A DNA stretch of 64,000 bases from an uncultured Paludibaculum sp. (GTDB lineage Bacteria > Acidobacteriota > Terriglobia > Bryobacterales > Bryobacteraceae), in the NCBI RefSeq assembly GCF_963665245.1, contig NZ_OY762267.1, positions 992,001-1,056,000 on the forward strand. The letters run 5' to 3'. The translations under genes were made by a program, and so were the position numbers. This document shows positions 35,034 to 43,739 of the stretch, piece after piece. Numbering within the stretch: position 1 is the stretch's first letter; every line of letters starts with the position of its first letter. Below the pieces are notes generated by a model, which was not told the origin of the DNA, did no database searches, and worked only from the letters and a program-made list of their open reading frames with translations.

Positions 35034-35693
35034 GTGATCGCGAGAGTAGAGGCCATTCTCGATCAACTCCGTCACCTCGCCGATGAGGTCAAATCCACGG
35101 CGGCGGATGGATCCCTCGCCGCTAAGCGAATCCAAGCACGTACGATCGGACAATCGATTCAACAGCTCGAAAGCAAGGGTGTTCCGGTCCCCAACGAATT
35201 GCGAAGTTTGAAGACCACATTGATTTCAGAAATCAGCAGCTTTGAAGCCGCCGAGCAGGCCCTTGTCGCTTTGAGGCAGGGACTGACCGAGATCCTGGGT
35301 CGCCTGCAGCCTCCTTCAAACGGCGGCGTCCGTGCCCCACACGTGCCGGCGTCCGACGAAGACATGTCGAACACCCGCCCGCGATCTGTCCATCTTGGTG
35401 ACGGTTTCGAGGCGCCAGTATCAAGCTGGCGCGAGGTCCTGAAGGTCGTCTGCGACCAACTCCTCGAGCGGCACGGGGACCGAATTGCGGAGCTGGAGGC
35501 CCTTGGAGGCAGGAAGCGGAAGTACTTCGGCCGCTCGCCCGGGGCATTCCGCAGTGCGATGAAGTTGTCGTCCGGGCTGTATGTTGAATCGCACATGAGC
35601 GCGAATTCCATTTTTACTTTTCTGCGTCGGGTTGTGGCCGCTTGTGGCGAATCGCCCGATGACCTCGAAATCGAGGTGGAGCGTCGACAATGA
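35034..35693 (+). CDS. Uncharacterised defence-operon protein
   Basis: 219 residues from GTG 35034, with GAGGGAT upstream. The N-terminal half is a helical hairpin/coiled coil (VEAILDQLRHLADEVKS ... EAAEQALVALRQGLTEILGR). A disordered linker leads to a conserved-looking C-terminal domain: SSWREVLKVVCDQLLERHGD, RKRKYFGRSPGAF and GLYVESHMSANSIFTFLRRV. The last 4 bases overlap the DndD-like gene. I do not recognise the family. By position it may link the modification genes to the ATPases. Confidence 0.62.
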   Translation: MIARVEAILDQLRHLADEVKSTAADGSLAAKRIQARTIGQSIQQLESKGVPVPNELRSLKTTLISEISSFEAAEQALVALRQGLTEILGRLQPPSNGGVRAPHVPASDEDMSNTRPRSVHLGDGFEAPVSSWREVLKVVCDQLLERHGDRIAELEALGGRKRKYFGRSPGAFRSAMKLSSGLYVESHMSANSIFTFLRRVVAACGESPDDLEIEVERRQ

Positions 35694-37705
35694 GACTGCT
35701 GAAACTCAGCATTGAGAATTACAAATCCTTCCAACTGCCTACCGAAATCGACTTCACGGCCGGCACCAACGAGCCGGACCGCAACGTGTTTCTGGTTGGC
35801 GGCATGAACGGTGCTGGCAAGACCTCAATTCTAGAAGCGATCAACATTGTCCTCTACGGAGAGCGGAAAGACCGGATCCTCAAAGCGATCAATCGGCGGG
35901 AATTGGCACGGGGCAACGCAGCGTGTGCGTTTGAACTCCAATTTGAGACCGACTCCAGGGAGGTCGTCGCGGTCAAGCGATCCTGGGCAGCGCCGGCTTC
36001 CGTTGATCGCCCGCGGCCGGACGATCTGGAGGAGAAGCTGACAGTCATCAAGAACGGGAAGCGCGTCTCGGTCGCAAATCAGCAAATGTGGCAGGACTAT
36101 CTTGAAGTCACGATGCCGCGTGGGATCACCCAGTTCTTTTTCTTCGACGGGGAAAAGATCCAGGACATGGCAGCCGACGAGCACGCTGAGCACAAGCTGA
36201 AATCAAGCATGGAGGCGGCGCTCGGGATCGGCACCGTTCGGCAGTTGATTGAGGACTTAACCGTTGTCAAGCAGAACGAGCGCCGGAATCGCACAGACAT
36301 CACAGACGATGACATCAAGCTGAAGGAGAACGAGTTGGCCCTTCTCCGCAGGAAGGTGGAGAAGTCCAAGGCGGCCCGCAAGGAGGCCCAGGAAGATATT
36401 GCCCAACTGCAGTCCGAACTGGAGGAAAGAAAGAGGCGGTTCTCCTCCCTGTTCGGGTTCGAGCCTGCAGAGGTGGAGGAAGCCCGGGTTCGAGAGCGCC
36501 GACGGATTCAGGTTTCGGCACGCATGACCGAAGTGGACCAGGAAATCCGGCACTACGTCGAACGTGTTCTACCGCTGGGCATTCTCGGCAACCAGTTCGG
36601 CCCGTTGCGCGAACAGATTGAGGCAGAAAGTCGCATCCGGCGCCTCGAAGCCGTGCGGGACATTGCCGCCGACCTGGCCAGGGCGATCACCGCTTCAGCC
36701 ACCTCTCCCGAGACAGTATGCTGCAACCGGCCACTTGGTGAGGCTGAGCGGCGCGCCTTCTTCGATCGCGTCTTGACCGTGGTTCGCGAGTATGGTGTCG
36801 GGGGTCCCCAAGCTCAGACTGCGGCGGCCGTGCTACAGCTTACTGAAACCGATGCGGCGAGAATCAAGATCCGCCTTGAGGAAGTCGAAAAGGCATGGGA
36901 CGACCAGTTCCTTCGGCTCCTGTCTGACCGTCAGACTCTGAAGAATCAGATTGCCGACCTGGAGAGAGAGCTGAAGCGTACCTCGGTCGGCGACTCGGAC
37001 CAGGAGGTCTTTGGCAAGCTGCAAAGCGAGATCGAAGGCTACGCTGCACAGATCGGTCGCAAGAAAGAAGAATTGCGCCAACTCGACGACCAGATCCAGG
37101 AGCTCCAGGACAGCATTGCATCTCGCGAGCGCGAACTTGATCTGCTCTACCACAAGCACAAGGGCTCAAAAGAGCAGGCGGCATTCGTAGCAGAGCTGGA
37201 TAAGATTCTCGCGCTACTCGACGAATACGTGGACCAACTGCGCCAGGCCAAGATCGCCCAACTTCAATCGAGCACGCTCGACATGTACCGGAGGCTGGCA
37301 AGCAAGGGAGATCTCATCTCGAACATTGAGATCGACCCCAAGACCTATGCGGTGACCATCAAGGACAGGAATGGCCACGTTGTGCAAAAGCACAATCTGT
37401 CCGCGGGCGAGAAGGAGGTCTTTGCCATTTCCCTGCTGTGGGGCCTGGCCCAAAGTTCGCAGTTGGCTTTGCCAATCGTCATCGACACGCCGCTCTCGCG
37501 GCTCGACAGTACACATCGCGATCGCATCGTCCGTCATTATTTTCCTGAGGCCGGGCACCAGGTCATCGTGTTATCAACGGACACCGAAGTGGACCAGGCC
37601 TACTACCAGGATTTGGAGCCTCATCTGCAGCATGCGGTGCACCTCCTGTTTGACAGGAATCGCGAGCTGACAACCCTGCAAGAAGGCTATTTCTGGAGGA
37701 ACTAG
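35690..37705 (+). CDS. DndD-like SMC/Rad50-type ATPase
   Basis: 671 residues. Walker A is GGMNGAGKTS (37-46). Long coiled coils occupy about 195-265 and 395-500, and VCCNRPL near the tip (about 345) takes the place of a zinc hook. The ABC signature is LSAGEKEVFA (about 565-575) and Walker B is PIVIDTPLSRLDST. This is the layout of DndD, the DNA-sensing ATPase of phosphorothioate systems. Here the sulfur enzymes DndA and DndC are absent, so it probably serves a methyl-based or modification-independent sensor role. Confidence 0.82.
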   Translation: MRLLKLSIENYKSFQLPTEIDFTAGTNEPDRNVFLVGGMNGAGKTSILEAINIVLYGERKDRILKAINRRELARGNAACAFELQFETDSREVVAVKRSWAAPASVDRPRPDDLEEKLTVIKNGKRVSVANQQMWQDYLEVTMPRGITQFFFFDGEKIQDMAADEHAEHKLKSSMEAALGIGTVRQLIEDLTVVKQNERRNRTDITDDDIKLKENELALLRRKVEKSKAARKEAQEDIAQLQSELEERKRRFSSLFGFEPAEVEEARVRERRRIQVSARMTEVDQEIRHYVERVLPLGILGNQFGPLREQIEAESRIRRLEAVRDIAADLARAITASATSPETVCCNRPLGEAERRAFFDRVLTVVREYGVGGPQAQTAAAVLQLTETDAARIKIRLEEVEKAWDDQFLRLLSDRQTLKNQIADLERELKRTSVGDSDQEVFGKLQSEIEGYAAQIGRKKEELRQLDDQIQELQDSIASRERELDLLYHKHKGSKEQAAFVAELDKILALLDEYVDQLRQAKIAQLQSSTLDMYRRLASKGDLISNIEIDPKTYAVTIKDRNGHVVQKHNLSAGEKEVFAISLLWGLAQSSQLALPIVIDTPLSRLDSTHRDRIVRHYFPEAGHQVIVLSTDTEVDQAYYQDLEPHLQHAVHLLFDRNRELTTLQEGYFWRN

Positions 37706-37708
37706 GCG

Positions 37709-39232
37709 ATGCCGGACCGGATTTACACTTCGAGCACAGCGGAAGAGGTTCTGAACACGCTGCGCTACGTCACGCGTTTTGAGTATTCGGTGCTTGCCCG
37801 GGTCGCCCTGGCTCTGTCACTTAGCAAGCATGGCCGCAATGCTCCTGAATCGCCGGACCTTACGGGTAAGGAGATCCGCTGGACCAGCCTGTTCAGCGAC
37901 GATGAGCACACCTTCTCCAGCGTCTTGACGATGGTCTACGGCGAGAAGATGTCCAAAGAGGATGAGCTTTTCGCTCGCCGGGTGAAGCACCACATTGATG
38001 GCGGCTGTGAGTTGCTGGGTCAACTTTTCCGCTCGTCGGGACAAGATGAGATCATCTTTCTACAGCGGCTGGCTGCCGAACTTCCGCTAACCGGGGGGCG
38101 CGCCACAGCGGGAGGCGTACCCATTCTCAATATTGTGTTGGGGATGAAGGAACTCAACAACGAACGTGTGGTCATTGAGCTGAACAACACGGCGCGCCAT
38201 GCGAATTCCCATCTCGCCATCATGGGCAAGCCAGGGGTTGGGAAGACGCAACTGTTGCTCAAGATCCTGGCCGACATTCGTATTCAGTCGAGGTTCCAGA
38301 CGAACTTTATCTACTTCGACTACAAAGGAGACGTTGTCGTCGACGATCGCTTTGTCGAGATCACCCGCTGCACGACCTATCAGCTGCCGCACCAGCAGCT
38401 GCCGATCAATCCATTCATTTTGGAAGATTACGCGGCAAGTTCCATCATGATCTCCGCGGAAGAGAAGGCTGAGAGCTTTGCGTCGATCGACTCGCACATC
38501 GGAACGGTCCAGAAGGGCGCCCTGAGTGACGCCATCAGGACCGCGTACGACCGGCGGTCCGCCCAAGCATTGCGCTATCCGGATTTCCGCGAAGTGCTCA
38601 GCATCGTCCGCGATCGCTATGCCCACGACAACAAGAAGGATGACAGCCTGATTGAGATTCTTCGCCGCCTGTCCGACTTCCACCTCTTTTGGGAGCACGG
38701 CTCCACCCAGCCCCTGATCGATCGCATCAGCGAACAGACTTTTTTGGTGGACCTGCACCAGCTGCCCGTGTTGAAGGAATTGGTGGTCTACCTTGTCATC
38801 GAACGCTTGTACAAGGAGATGGCGGCGCTTCCAGATAGCGATACCAAGGAGGGCCGTCGCGCGTTGCGAACGATTCTGGTTATCGACGAAGCCCACAACT
38901 ACCTTGCGCAGAAGAACCCATTTCTGCAAAAGATCATCCGGGAAGGACGCTCGAAAGGCGTGGTCGTCTTCTTCGCGTCCCAATCGCCGAATGACTACTC
39001 ACAGAAGTTCTTCGACTTCAAGGAGTTGCTGGAGTTCTCGTTCATCTTTCAGTGCGAGGGCGTGTCCGCGACAGCCGTGCAGGAACTCCTCGGCTGCTCG
39101 ACGAAGACGGCCAGGGAGTTGCAGGTCGAACTTGCTCGTCTCCGACCGTTTCAGGTGGTGTCAAAGTCACTCACGGATGACGCAGAGTTCACCAGATTCA
39201 AGGCAGAAGCCTTCTTCAAGGCCTATCAGTAG
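37709..39232 (+). CDS. DndE-like domain fused to a HerA-type ATPase
   Basis: 507 residues. Residues 1-110 resemble DndE: TSSTAEEVLNTLRYVTRF, VLARVALALSLS, TGKEIRW and KHHIDGGCELL follow the DndE order. Residues about 160-500 form a HerA/FtsK-like ATPase with Walker A GKPGVGKTQ (173-181), Walker B TILVIDEAHNYLAQK and an arginine-finger-like REGRSKGVVVFFASQ. HerA-type hexamers translocate DNA in defence complexes (DndH, SIR2-HerA). The fusion of the two domains in one chain is unusual. It is the last gene of the operon and converges on the next gene. Confidence 0.78.
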   Translation: MPDRIYTSSTAEEVLNTLRYVTRFEYSVLARVALALSLSKHGRNAPESPDLTGKEIRWTSLFSDDEHTFSSVLTMVYGEKMSKEDELFARRVKHHIDGGCELLGQLFRSSGQDEIIFLQRLAAELPLTGGRATAGGVPILNIVLGMKELNNERVVIELNNTARHANSHLAIMGKPGVGKTQLLLKILADIRIQSRFQTNFIYFDYKGDVVVDDRFVEITRCTTYQLPHQQLPINPFILEDYAASSIMISAEEKAESFASIDSHIGTVQKGALSDAIRTAYDRRSAQALRYPDFREVLSIVRDRYAHDNKKDDSLIEILRRLSDFHLFWEHGSTQPLIDRISEQTFLVDLHQLPVLKELVVYLVIERLYKEMAALPDSDTKEGRRALRTILVIDEAHNYLAQKNPFLQKIIREGRSKGVVVFFASQSPNDYSQKFFDFKELLEFSFIFQCEGVSATAVQELLGCSTKTARELQVELARLRPFQVVSKSLTDDAEFTRFKAEAFFKAYQ

Positions 39233-39246
39233 CTACGTTAGCGGGC

Positions 39247-39618
39247 TCAGCTCCTGAATGCATCGCCCTGTTGCGCGCGTGCTCGGACGGTGGTGATGAT
39301 GTGGTCGATGATTCGGTCGGGGGTCTTCCACTTCATAACGAGCTTCGATCGGTCCATGCCGAACTGCGCCACGACGTCTTTGAGCGCCTCGATATCGAGG
39401 GTACGGAGCTTCGATACCAGGCTTTCTTCGCCGAGCGCGAACTCAGCATAGGGATCAAGTGCCGCCGCGGTGCGCCGGTTCCGGCGCTCGCTGGGGGGCG
39501 ATGGTTGCTTCTCGATGATCCCCAGCGCTACCTCCACCCGTTCGGCCAGCGCCGGATCGTTCTTCACCGCGTCCAGAAGTACGGAAAACAGGCGTTGGAG
39601 ACGTTGCTCTACTTTCAT
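39247..39618 (-). CDS. Small partner protein of ParA
   Basis: 123 residues. An N-terminal helix (QRLQRLFSVLLDAVKNDPAL) is followed by a disordered basic stretch (PSERRNRRTAA) and a helical C-terminus (LDIEALKDVVAQFGMDRSKL). It starts in an ATGA overlap with the ParA stop, so it is translationally coupled. It is placed like a ParB-type partner, but no ParB family is recognised. Confidence 0.62.
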   Translation of the reverse strand: MKVEQRLQRLFSVLLDAVKNDPALAERVEVALGIIEKQPSPPSERRNRRTAAALDPYAEFALGEESLVSKLRTLDIEALKDVVAQFGMDRSKLVMKWKTPDRIIDHIITTVRARAQQGDAFRS

Positions 39619-40646
39619 GCTTCTACCCTTTTCTTGAATTCGGCGGCCAAGGCCCGGTATGCGTCGAATTGCCCCGCGTAGCCGTACTTTTGGCGCAGCG
39701 TCCCGATCGGCGTATATTCGGCAGCCTCAGCGATATGCCCGCTGTCCGGAACGATTGCATCAAAGACAGGGGCATCCTTGGCCTGCTGCCTGAGCCGATG
39801 CGTGGTGTTCTCGTGGAGTTTCACTCGTGAATTGTACTTTGAGATGACGATACCGAGCGGCTCGATATTTTCTCCGACGTTGGTCGCGAAGTCCTTCACC
39901 CTTTTGACGATCTGCGGAATGCCGTAAGTGGAGAGGATGTCGGGAATTGCGGGGATGATGTAGCCCTGTGAGATCCGCAGCCCGTTAAGTGTGATGATGC
40001 CGAGGTTGGGCGGACAGTCGATCAGAACGTAGTCGTATTCCTCGATCACAGCCTTGGTCGCTTTCCTAAGCAGATCGACGGGGTTATTTGCGTAGAATCG
40101 GCCGGACGGCATCGATGCAAGGCGGTCCTGAACGTCGATCAGATCCAGACTTGACGGGAGCAAATCAACGGACCGGACGTCCCGAACGTTGGACACGTTG
40201 CGCTGCAACGTACTCTTCAGGTCGAACAACTGCTGATCCTCGATCGCGTCCTGGAAGAGGCGTGCGAGCGTCAGGCCTTTGGAATTGAGGTCCTTCCATT
40301 TGTCCTCGCCGATCAGCATGACCGTCGCGTTCGTTTGGGGGTCGAGGTCGATCACCAGGACCTTTTGATGGAACTCTGACGAGAGCATCTCCGCCAGAGC
40401 CACAGTGGTTGTCGTCTTGCCTACACCGCCTTTGAGGTTGATTGTCGCGATGATGTTAGCCATTCGTTTCTTTCTCCTCTTGAGCCATGCCCTAACTTCC
40501 TGCCTCCGGAACACAGGTCCGGACTTGAGGTCTGCGACCGGACGCGGGAAGTCCGGGCTTCGTTTGCGCCAATTCGCGACGGCAGAGGGCCCCACGCCGG
40601 CGAGCTCGGCAATTTCGAAGATCCCGATCAGATTCTGGTCTTCCAT
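39615..40646 (-). CDS. parA: ParA-family ATPase with N-terminal helix-turn-helix
   Basis: 343 residues from ATG 40646; GTG 40664 lies inside an operator. Residues about 8-55 form a MerR-like HTH (FEIAELAGVGPSAVANWRKR). The ATPase follows: deviant Walker A KGGVGKTTT, VLVIDLDPQTN and VLIDCPPNLG. ParA ATPases move plasmids or elements over the nucleoid. The HTH suggests that the protein also represses its own promoter, as P1-type ParA does. No ribosome-binding site is seen, so the transcript may be leaderless or nearly so. Confidence 0.88.
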   Translation of the reverse strand: MEDQNLIGIFEIAELAGVGPSAVANWRKRSPDFPRPVADLKSGPVFRRQEVRAWLKRRKKRMANIIATINLKGGVGKTTTTVALAEMLSSEFHQKVLVIDLDPQTNATVMLIGEDKWKDLNSKGLTLARLFQDAIEDQQLFDLKSTLQRNVSNVRDVRSVDLLPSSLDLIDVQDRLASMPSGRFYANNPVDLLRKATKAVIEEYDYVLIDCPPNLGIITLNGLRISQGYIIPAIPDILSTYGIPQIVKRVKDFATNVGENIEPLGIVISKYNSRVKLHENTTHRLRQQAKDAPVFDAIVPDSGHIAEAAEYTPIGTLRQKYGYAGQFDAYRALAAEFKKRVEA

Positions 40647-40647
40647 G

Positions 40648-40666
40648 CTGTGAACGTCGTTCACAG
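40648..40666. promoter_or_regulatory. Operator 1 of the parA gene
   Basis: CTGTGAAC (40648-40655) and GTTCACAG (40659-40666), a perfect 8-bp inverted repeat with a 3-base spacer, lying between the -10 box and the ATG. Confidence 0.75.
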
Positions 40667-40669
40667 ATG

Positions 40670-40698
40670 ATTGTGAATGATGTTCACAGTACTGTCAA
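40670..40698 (-). promoter_or_regulatory. parA promoter with operator 2 in the spacer
   Basis: On the minus strand TTGACA (complement of 40693-40698) and CACAAT (complement of 40670-40675) are 17 bases apart. TGTGAAT-GAT-GTTCACA (40672-40688) inside it matches operator 1 in geometry, with centres 23 bp apart. Binding at both sites would block polymerase. Confidence 0.75.
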
Positions 40699-40935
40699 TC
40701 CCCCTTCGGGCTTGAGGCGGCCTTTCCACCTGTAACTCGCAGATACGAAACGAAAAATAGTCGCACGCGCACTTCATGAGTGAGGGGCCTGATCGGATTG
40801 GCGCCCATCCGCGGTGCTTAGTCTGGACACCCCTGCGTTATCCACAGGATTCCACAGCCCTCTTTGGCGCAAGAAGAAAATGTCCCCAGCGATGAATGGG
40901 TTGCCCTGTGGAGATAGATTCGCTTATTGTTCGCC
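40699..40935. other. Non-coding region with a DnaA box
   Basis: TTATCCACA at 40838-40846 is a perfect DnaA box, followed 2 bases later by the near match ATTCCACAG. There are no genes. Beside a parA gene this could be part of a replication origin or a relic of one. Confidence 0.45.
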
Positions 40936-40944
40936 TGCTATAAT
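40936..40944 (+). promoter_or_regulatory. Extended -10 promoter element
   Basis: TGCTATAAT at 40936-40944 is a consensus extended -10. No good -35 is present, as is usual for such promoters. It is about 100 bases before the gene at 41042. Confidence 0.55.
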
Positions 40945-41041
40945 TGGGATTCAGTTGTGATCCGGGCCGCCCGCCTGACGTTGCTTCGACGGGGTTCGAC
41001 CTGCCCTTACAGACCTACGTATCTCCTTGAGGTGTCTGAAG

Positions 41042-42147
41042 ATGGCGTTCAAACTCAAGTGTTTTTCTCATCCGGACGTGCTGAAGCAATTTCAGCCCGA
41101 AATCTTGATCCGGCTCCTGGAAACCTCCCGACTTTTCTTTGAGATGAAGGGCTTCGCGATCCCGGCCCCGGAGGCCGACAATCTCGACTACCTCGCTCTG
41201 GCTGGCATCCTTGCTGAGCCGGACGAGGACATGCCGGCCGACCTGGTCGAGGCCCTGCATCTCATCAGCGAACTGGGGACCGACGAGTACTTCGACGATC
41301 TGCTCCAGCTCGCCGCGGAGGCCGATCTTGAGGTCACGGACGAGATGACAGCTTCGGATCTCGCGGCTCGGATCTGGTTGCAGGACCCGCAGTTGCTGGA
41401 GCGCAGGGACCGTGAGGGGCTGTTCGATCGGCGCAAGTCCTTCGACAGTTTCCGCGCGTCCGATCCGGAGCTCGCCATCTCGGTCCATGAACTCCCCGCC
41501 GACCTTTCCGGGCTGGAAGCCGAGCTGGGCAGCTACTTCAAGGAAAAGAAGAAGGGGAAGGGTTGCCGCGTCATTCCGAGGTATGCGCCGGCGGAGGTTC
41601 GCTTCCTCGTTCAGCATGGGCAGCCGTGCCGCCGGGAACCAAGTCGAAAGGGGGCCCAATCGACATGCACGTTTTTCCGACCCGAGAGGACTGACGTTGT
41701 CGTCCTCGATCTCACCCATCGCGAGTTGCGGATGAACGCGGCCAGCGCACCGGATCTGCGGAAGTACCGCGAGCTTTTCGGTCAGCACCTCTTCGGCAAT
41801 CCCCAAGCCTTCGTCTACGCCGAGAAGTACACGCTGGAACCACTGCGCGCCCATGGCGAGGATTCGCTCCGGTGCCGTGATGTTGAGGGAGTGGACTCAG
41901 TCCGCGTGACGCAGATGGACTTCGACTTTGGGGGCGCCTTCGAAAACGTAGTGACGGAGCGGGCCCACGATGTGTTCAAGGCGATGGCGCTCCGACGTGC
42001 TGGCATCCCGGCGGAGCCGGTCATCCGCAAGGCAGTGTTCAAGGTGAAGTTACAGGGAGAGAAGAAGCCGCGCACGGTGTCGGTGAAAGCGGGCAACAAG
42101 GCAGGGTACCAGCGCGGCGAGGAGTCCGCCATCGTCGAAAACTGGCT
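41042..42147 (+). pseudogene. Uncharacterised mobile-element gene, 5' part, split by an IS
   Basis: About 368 residues up to V-E-N-W-L, then the IS. The gene continues at 43667-43739 as RARGFILLGTKAYAEAA and a stop, so the intact protein would be about 385 residues. The start MAFKLKCFSHPDVLKQFQP has GAGG about 9 bases upstream. The N-terminal two thirds are helical and acidic, and the C-terminal part has KVKLQGEKKPRTVSVKAGN. No family recognised. Reading into the IS adds only a few residues (stop at 42163). Confidence 0.7.
42130..42147. repeat. 18-bp target duplication (left copy)
   Basis: CATCGTCGAAAACTGGCT at 42130-42147 is repeated at 43667-43684 on the other side of the insertion sequence. 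Confidence 0.88.
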
Positions 42148-43666
42148 TGTCGCTAGTATGTGATCTGTCCGCATGAGTTCACACGTGATCTGTCCGTTCG
42201 AGCAGAGCGGCGGGCGAGTCTTGGAAGGTGGAAGCCCCCAAGGATTGCCCGGCCGCGGAAGTGGAGCGGATGATGAAGCTACAAGAAGTGCTGCTGAAGG
42301 CCATGGCGAAGAAGATCACATGGTGGAGCGCGGCGGAGATCATCGGAGTGAGCGACCGAACGATGCGACGCTGGCGGGAGAGGCTGGAAGAGCACGGCTA
42401 TTCGGGCTTGGCCGACCGGCGGAAAGGCAGGCCGAGTGACAAGAGGGTGCCCTTGGCGATGGCGGAGGAGGTGTTGCGGCTGTACCAGGAAACCTACTAT
42501 GACCTGAACATGCGGCACTTTCACGAGAAGCTGCGCGAGCAACACGGCATCCAGCTGAGCTACACGTGGGTGCAGAAGGCGCTGCAGGGTGCGGGCTTGG
42601 TGGCCAAGCGGGGTAGGCGGGCCAAGCATCGGCGGAGACGGGAGCCTCGACCGCTGCCGGGGATGCTGCTGCACATCGACGGGAGCAAGCACCAGTGGTT
42701 CAGCGATGAGCGATGGTATGACCTGATCGTGATCCTGGATGATGCGACGAAGGAGATCTACTACGCACAGTTGGTGGAGGAGGAATCGACGCGGACGGTG
42801 ATGGCGGGCCTGCGGCATGTGATTGAGTCGAAGGGTCTGTTCTGTGCGTTGTACAGCGACCGGGGCAGCCACTTTTTCGTGACGCCGAAAGCGGGCGGGA
42901 AGGTTGATAAGGGCCGTCTGACGCAGGTTGGGCGAGCGATGAAGGAGTTGGGCGTGCAGATGATCGCGGCCTACTCGCCACAAGCGCGAGGCCGGTCAGA
43001 GCGGAGCTTCGGGACCTGGCAGGGCCGACTGCCACAGGAGTTGCGGCTGGCGGGGATCACCACCGCGGAAAGGGCCAATGAGTTCTTGGCCGAACGTTAC
43101 ATTGGCGAGTTCAACGAGAAGTTCACGGTTGAGGCGAAGGAGACAGGGACGGCGTTTCGGAAGACGACGCGCGCCGATCTGAACTGGGTGTTCACGGTGC
43201 AGACTGAGCGCGTGGTAGATCGGGATAACACGGTGGCGATCGGCGACCAGAGCTGGCAACTGGAGAAGAGCCGTTTCCGCCACTCCCTGGCGAAGAGCAC
43301 AGTGACCATTCACGAGCACCTGGATGGAACGGTGTCGATCCGATTTGGACCGCATGTGGTAGGCCGCTACACAGCCGAGGGCGCACGATTGCGGGACACT
43401 CGACAATCACGAAAGGAAGACTGTGGAAAAGGCGGGCCCGAGGAAGCCGAGGAAAACCGCGAGGCGGTTTCCCACGGCTCCCACCGTCCCTTGGAAATCC
43501 CGCCGAGCCGGGATTCCCACTTTCCCACCGCCCCGACGACGACGAGAAAGGTACGTCCGAAGACCCGGAAGCCGCCTTCGGCGAGCAGAAAAGGATCATC
43601 GGGTGCGGTCAACTGATGCGGACAGATCGTGTGTGAATAAAAGCGGACAGATTGACTTACTACCGA
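42148..43666 (+). mobile_element. IS1202/ISNCY-type insertion sequence
   Basis: 1519 bp with imperfect terminal inverted repeats: TCGCTAGTATGTGATCTG near the left end against TCGGTAGTAAGTCAATCTG at the right. Each end holds two copies of ATCTGTCCG about 25 bases apart. It is bordered by an 18-bp direct repeat. Long target duplications are known for the IS1202 group. One transposase gene is present and intact. Confidence 0.83.
42228..43616 (+). CDS. Transposase of an IS1202/ISNCY-type element
   Basis: 462 residues. An N-terminal helix-turn-helix (AAEIIGVSDRTMRRWRERLE) is followed by a DDE integrase core: LLHIDGSKHQWF (first Asp), YSDRGSHFF (second Asp) and RGRSERSFGTWQGRL (Glu). A C-terminal beta domain has VDRDNTVAIGDQSWQLE. 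It resembles IS481/ISNCY transposases. The tail is Pro/Arg/Lys-rich. ATG positions within the first 20 residues are equally possible starts. Confidence 0.87.
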   Translation: MEAPKDCPAAEVERMMKLQEVLLKAMAKKITWWSAAEIIGVSDRTMRRWRERLEEHGYSGLADRRKGRPSDKRVPLAMAEEVLRLYQETYYDLNMRHFHEKLREQHGIQLSYTWVQKALQGAGLVAKRGRRAKHRRRREPRPLPGMLLHIDGSKHQWFSDERWYDLIVILDDATKEIYYAQLVEEESTRTVMAGLRHVIESKGLFCALYSDRGSHFFVTPKAGGKVDKGRLTQVGRAMKELGVQMIAAYSPQARGRSERSFGTWQGRLPQELRLAGITTAERANEFLAERYIGEFNEKFTVEAKETGTAFRKTTRADLNWVFTVQTERVVDRDNTVAIGDQSWQLEKSRFRHSLAKSTVTIHEHLDGTVSIRFGPHVVGRYTAEGARLRDTRQSRKEDCGKGGPEEAEENREAVSHGSHRPLEIPPSRDSHFPTAPTTTRKVRPKTRKPPSASRKGSSGAVN

Positions 43667-43739
43667 CATCGTCGAAAACTGGCTGCGGGCGCGCGGATTC
43701 ATCTTGCTGGGCACGAAGGCGTATGCGGAGGCTGCCTAA
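43667..43739 (+). pseudogene. 3' end of the IS-split gene
   Basis: After the repeated 18 bp the frame resumes as VENWL-RARGFILLGTKAYAE and stops at TAA 43737-43739. It completes the gene at 41042-42147 without a frame change. Confidence 0.75.

Noticed and set aside
29863..39232. Canonical Dnd phosphorothioation cluster
   Set aside because: DndD- and DndE-like parts are present but no cysteine desulfurase (DndA), PAPS-reductase-like DndC or DndB is encoded in the window, so sulfur modification is not supported.
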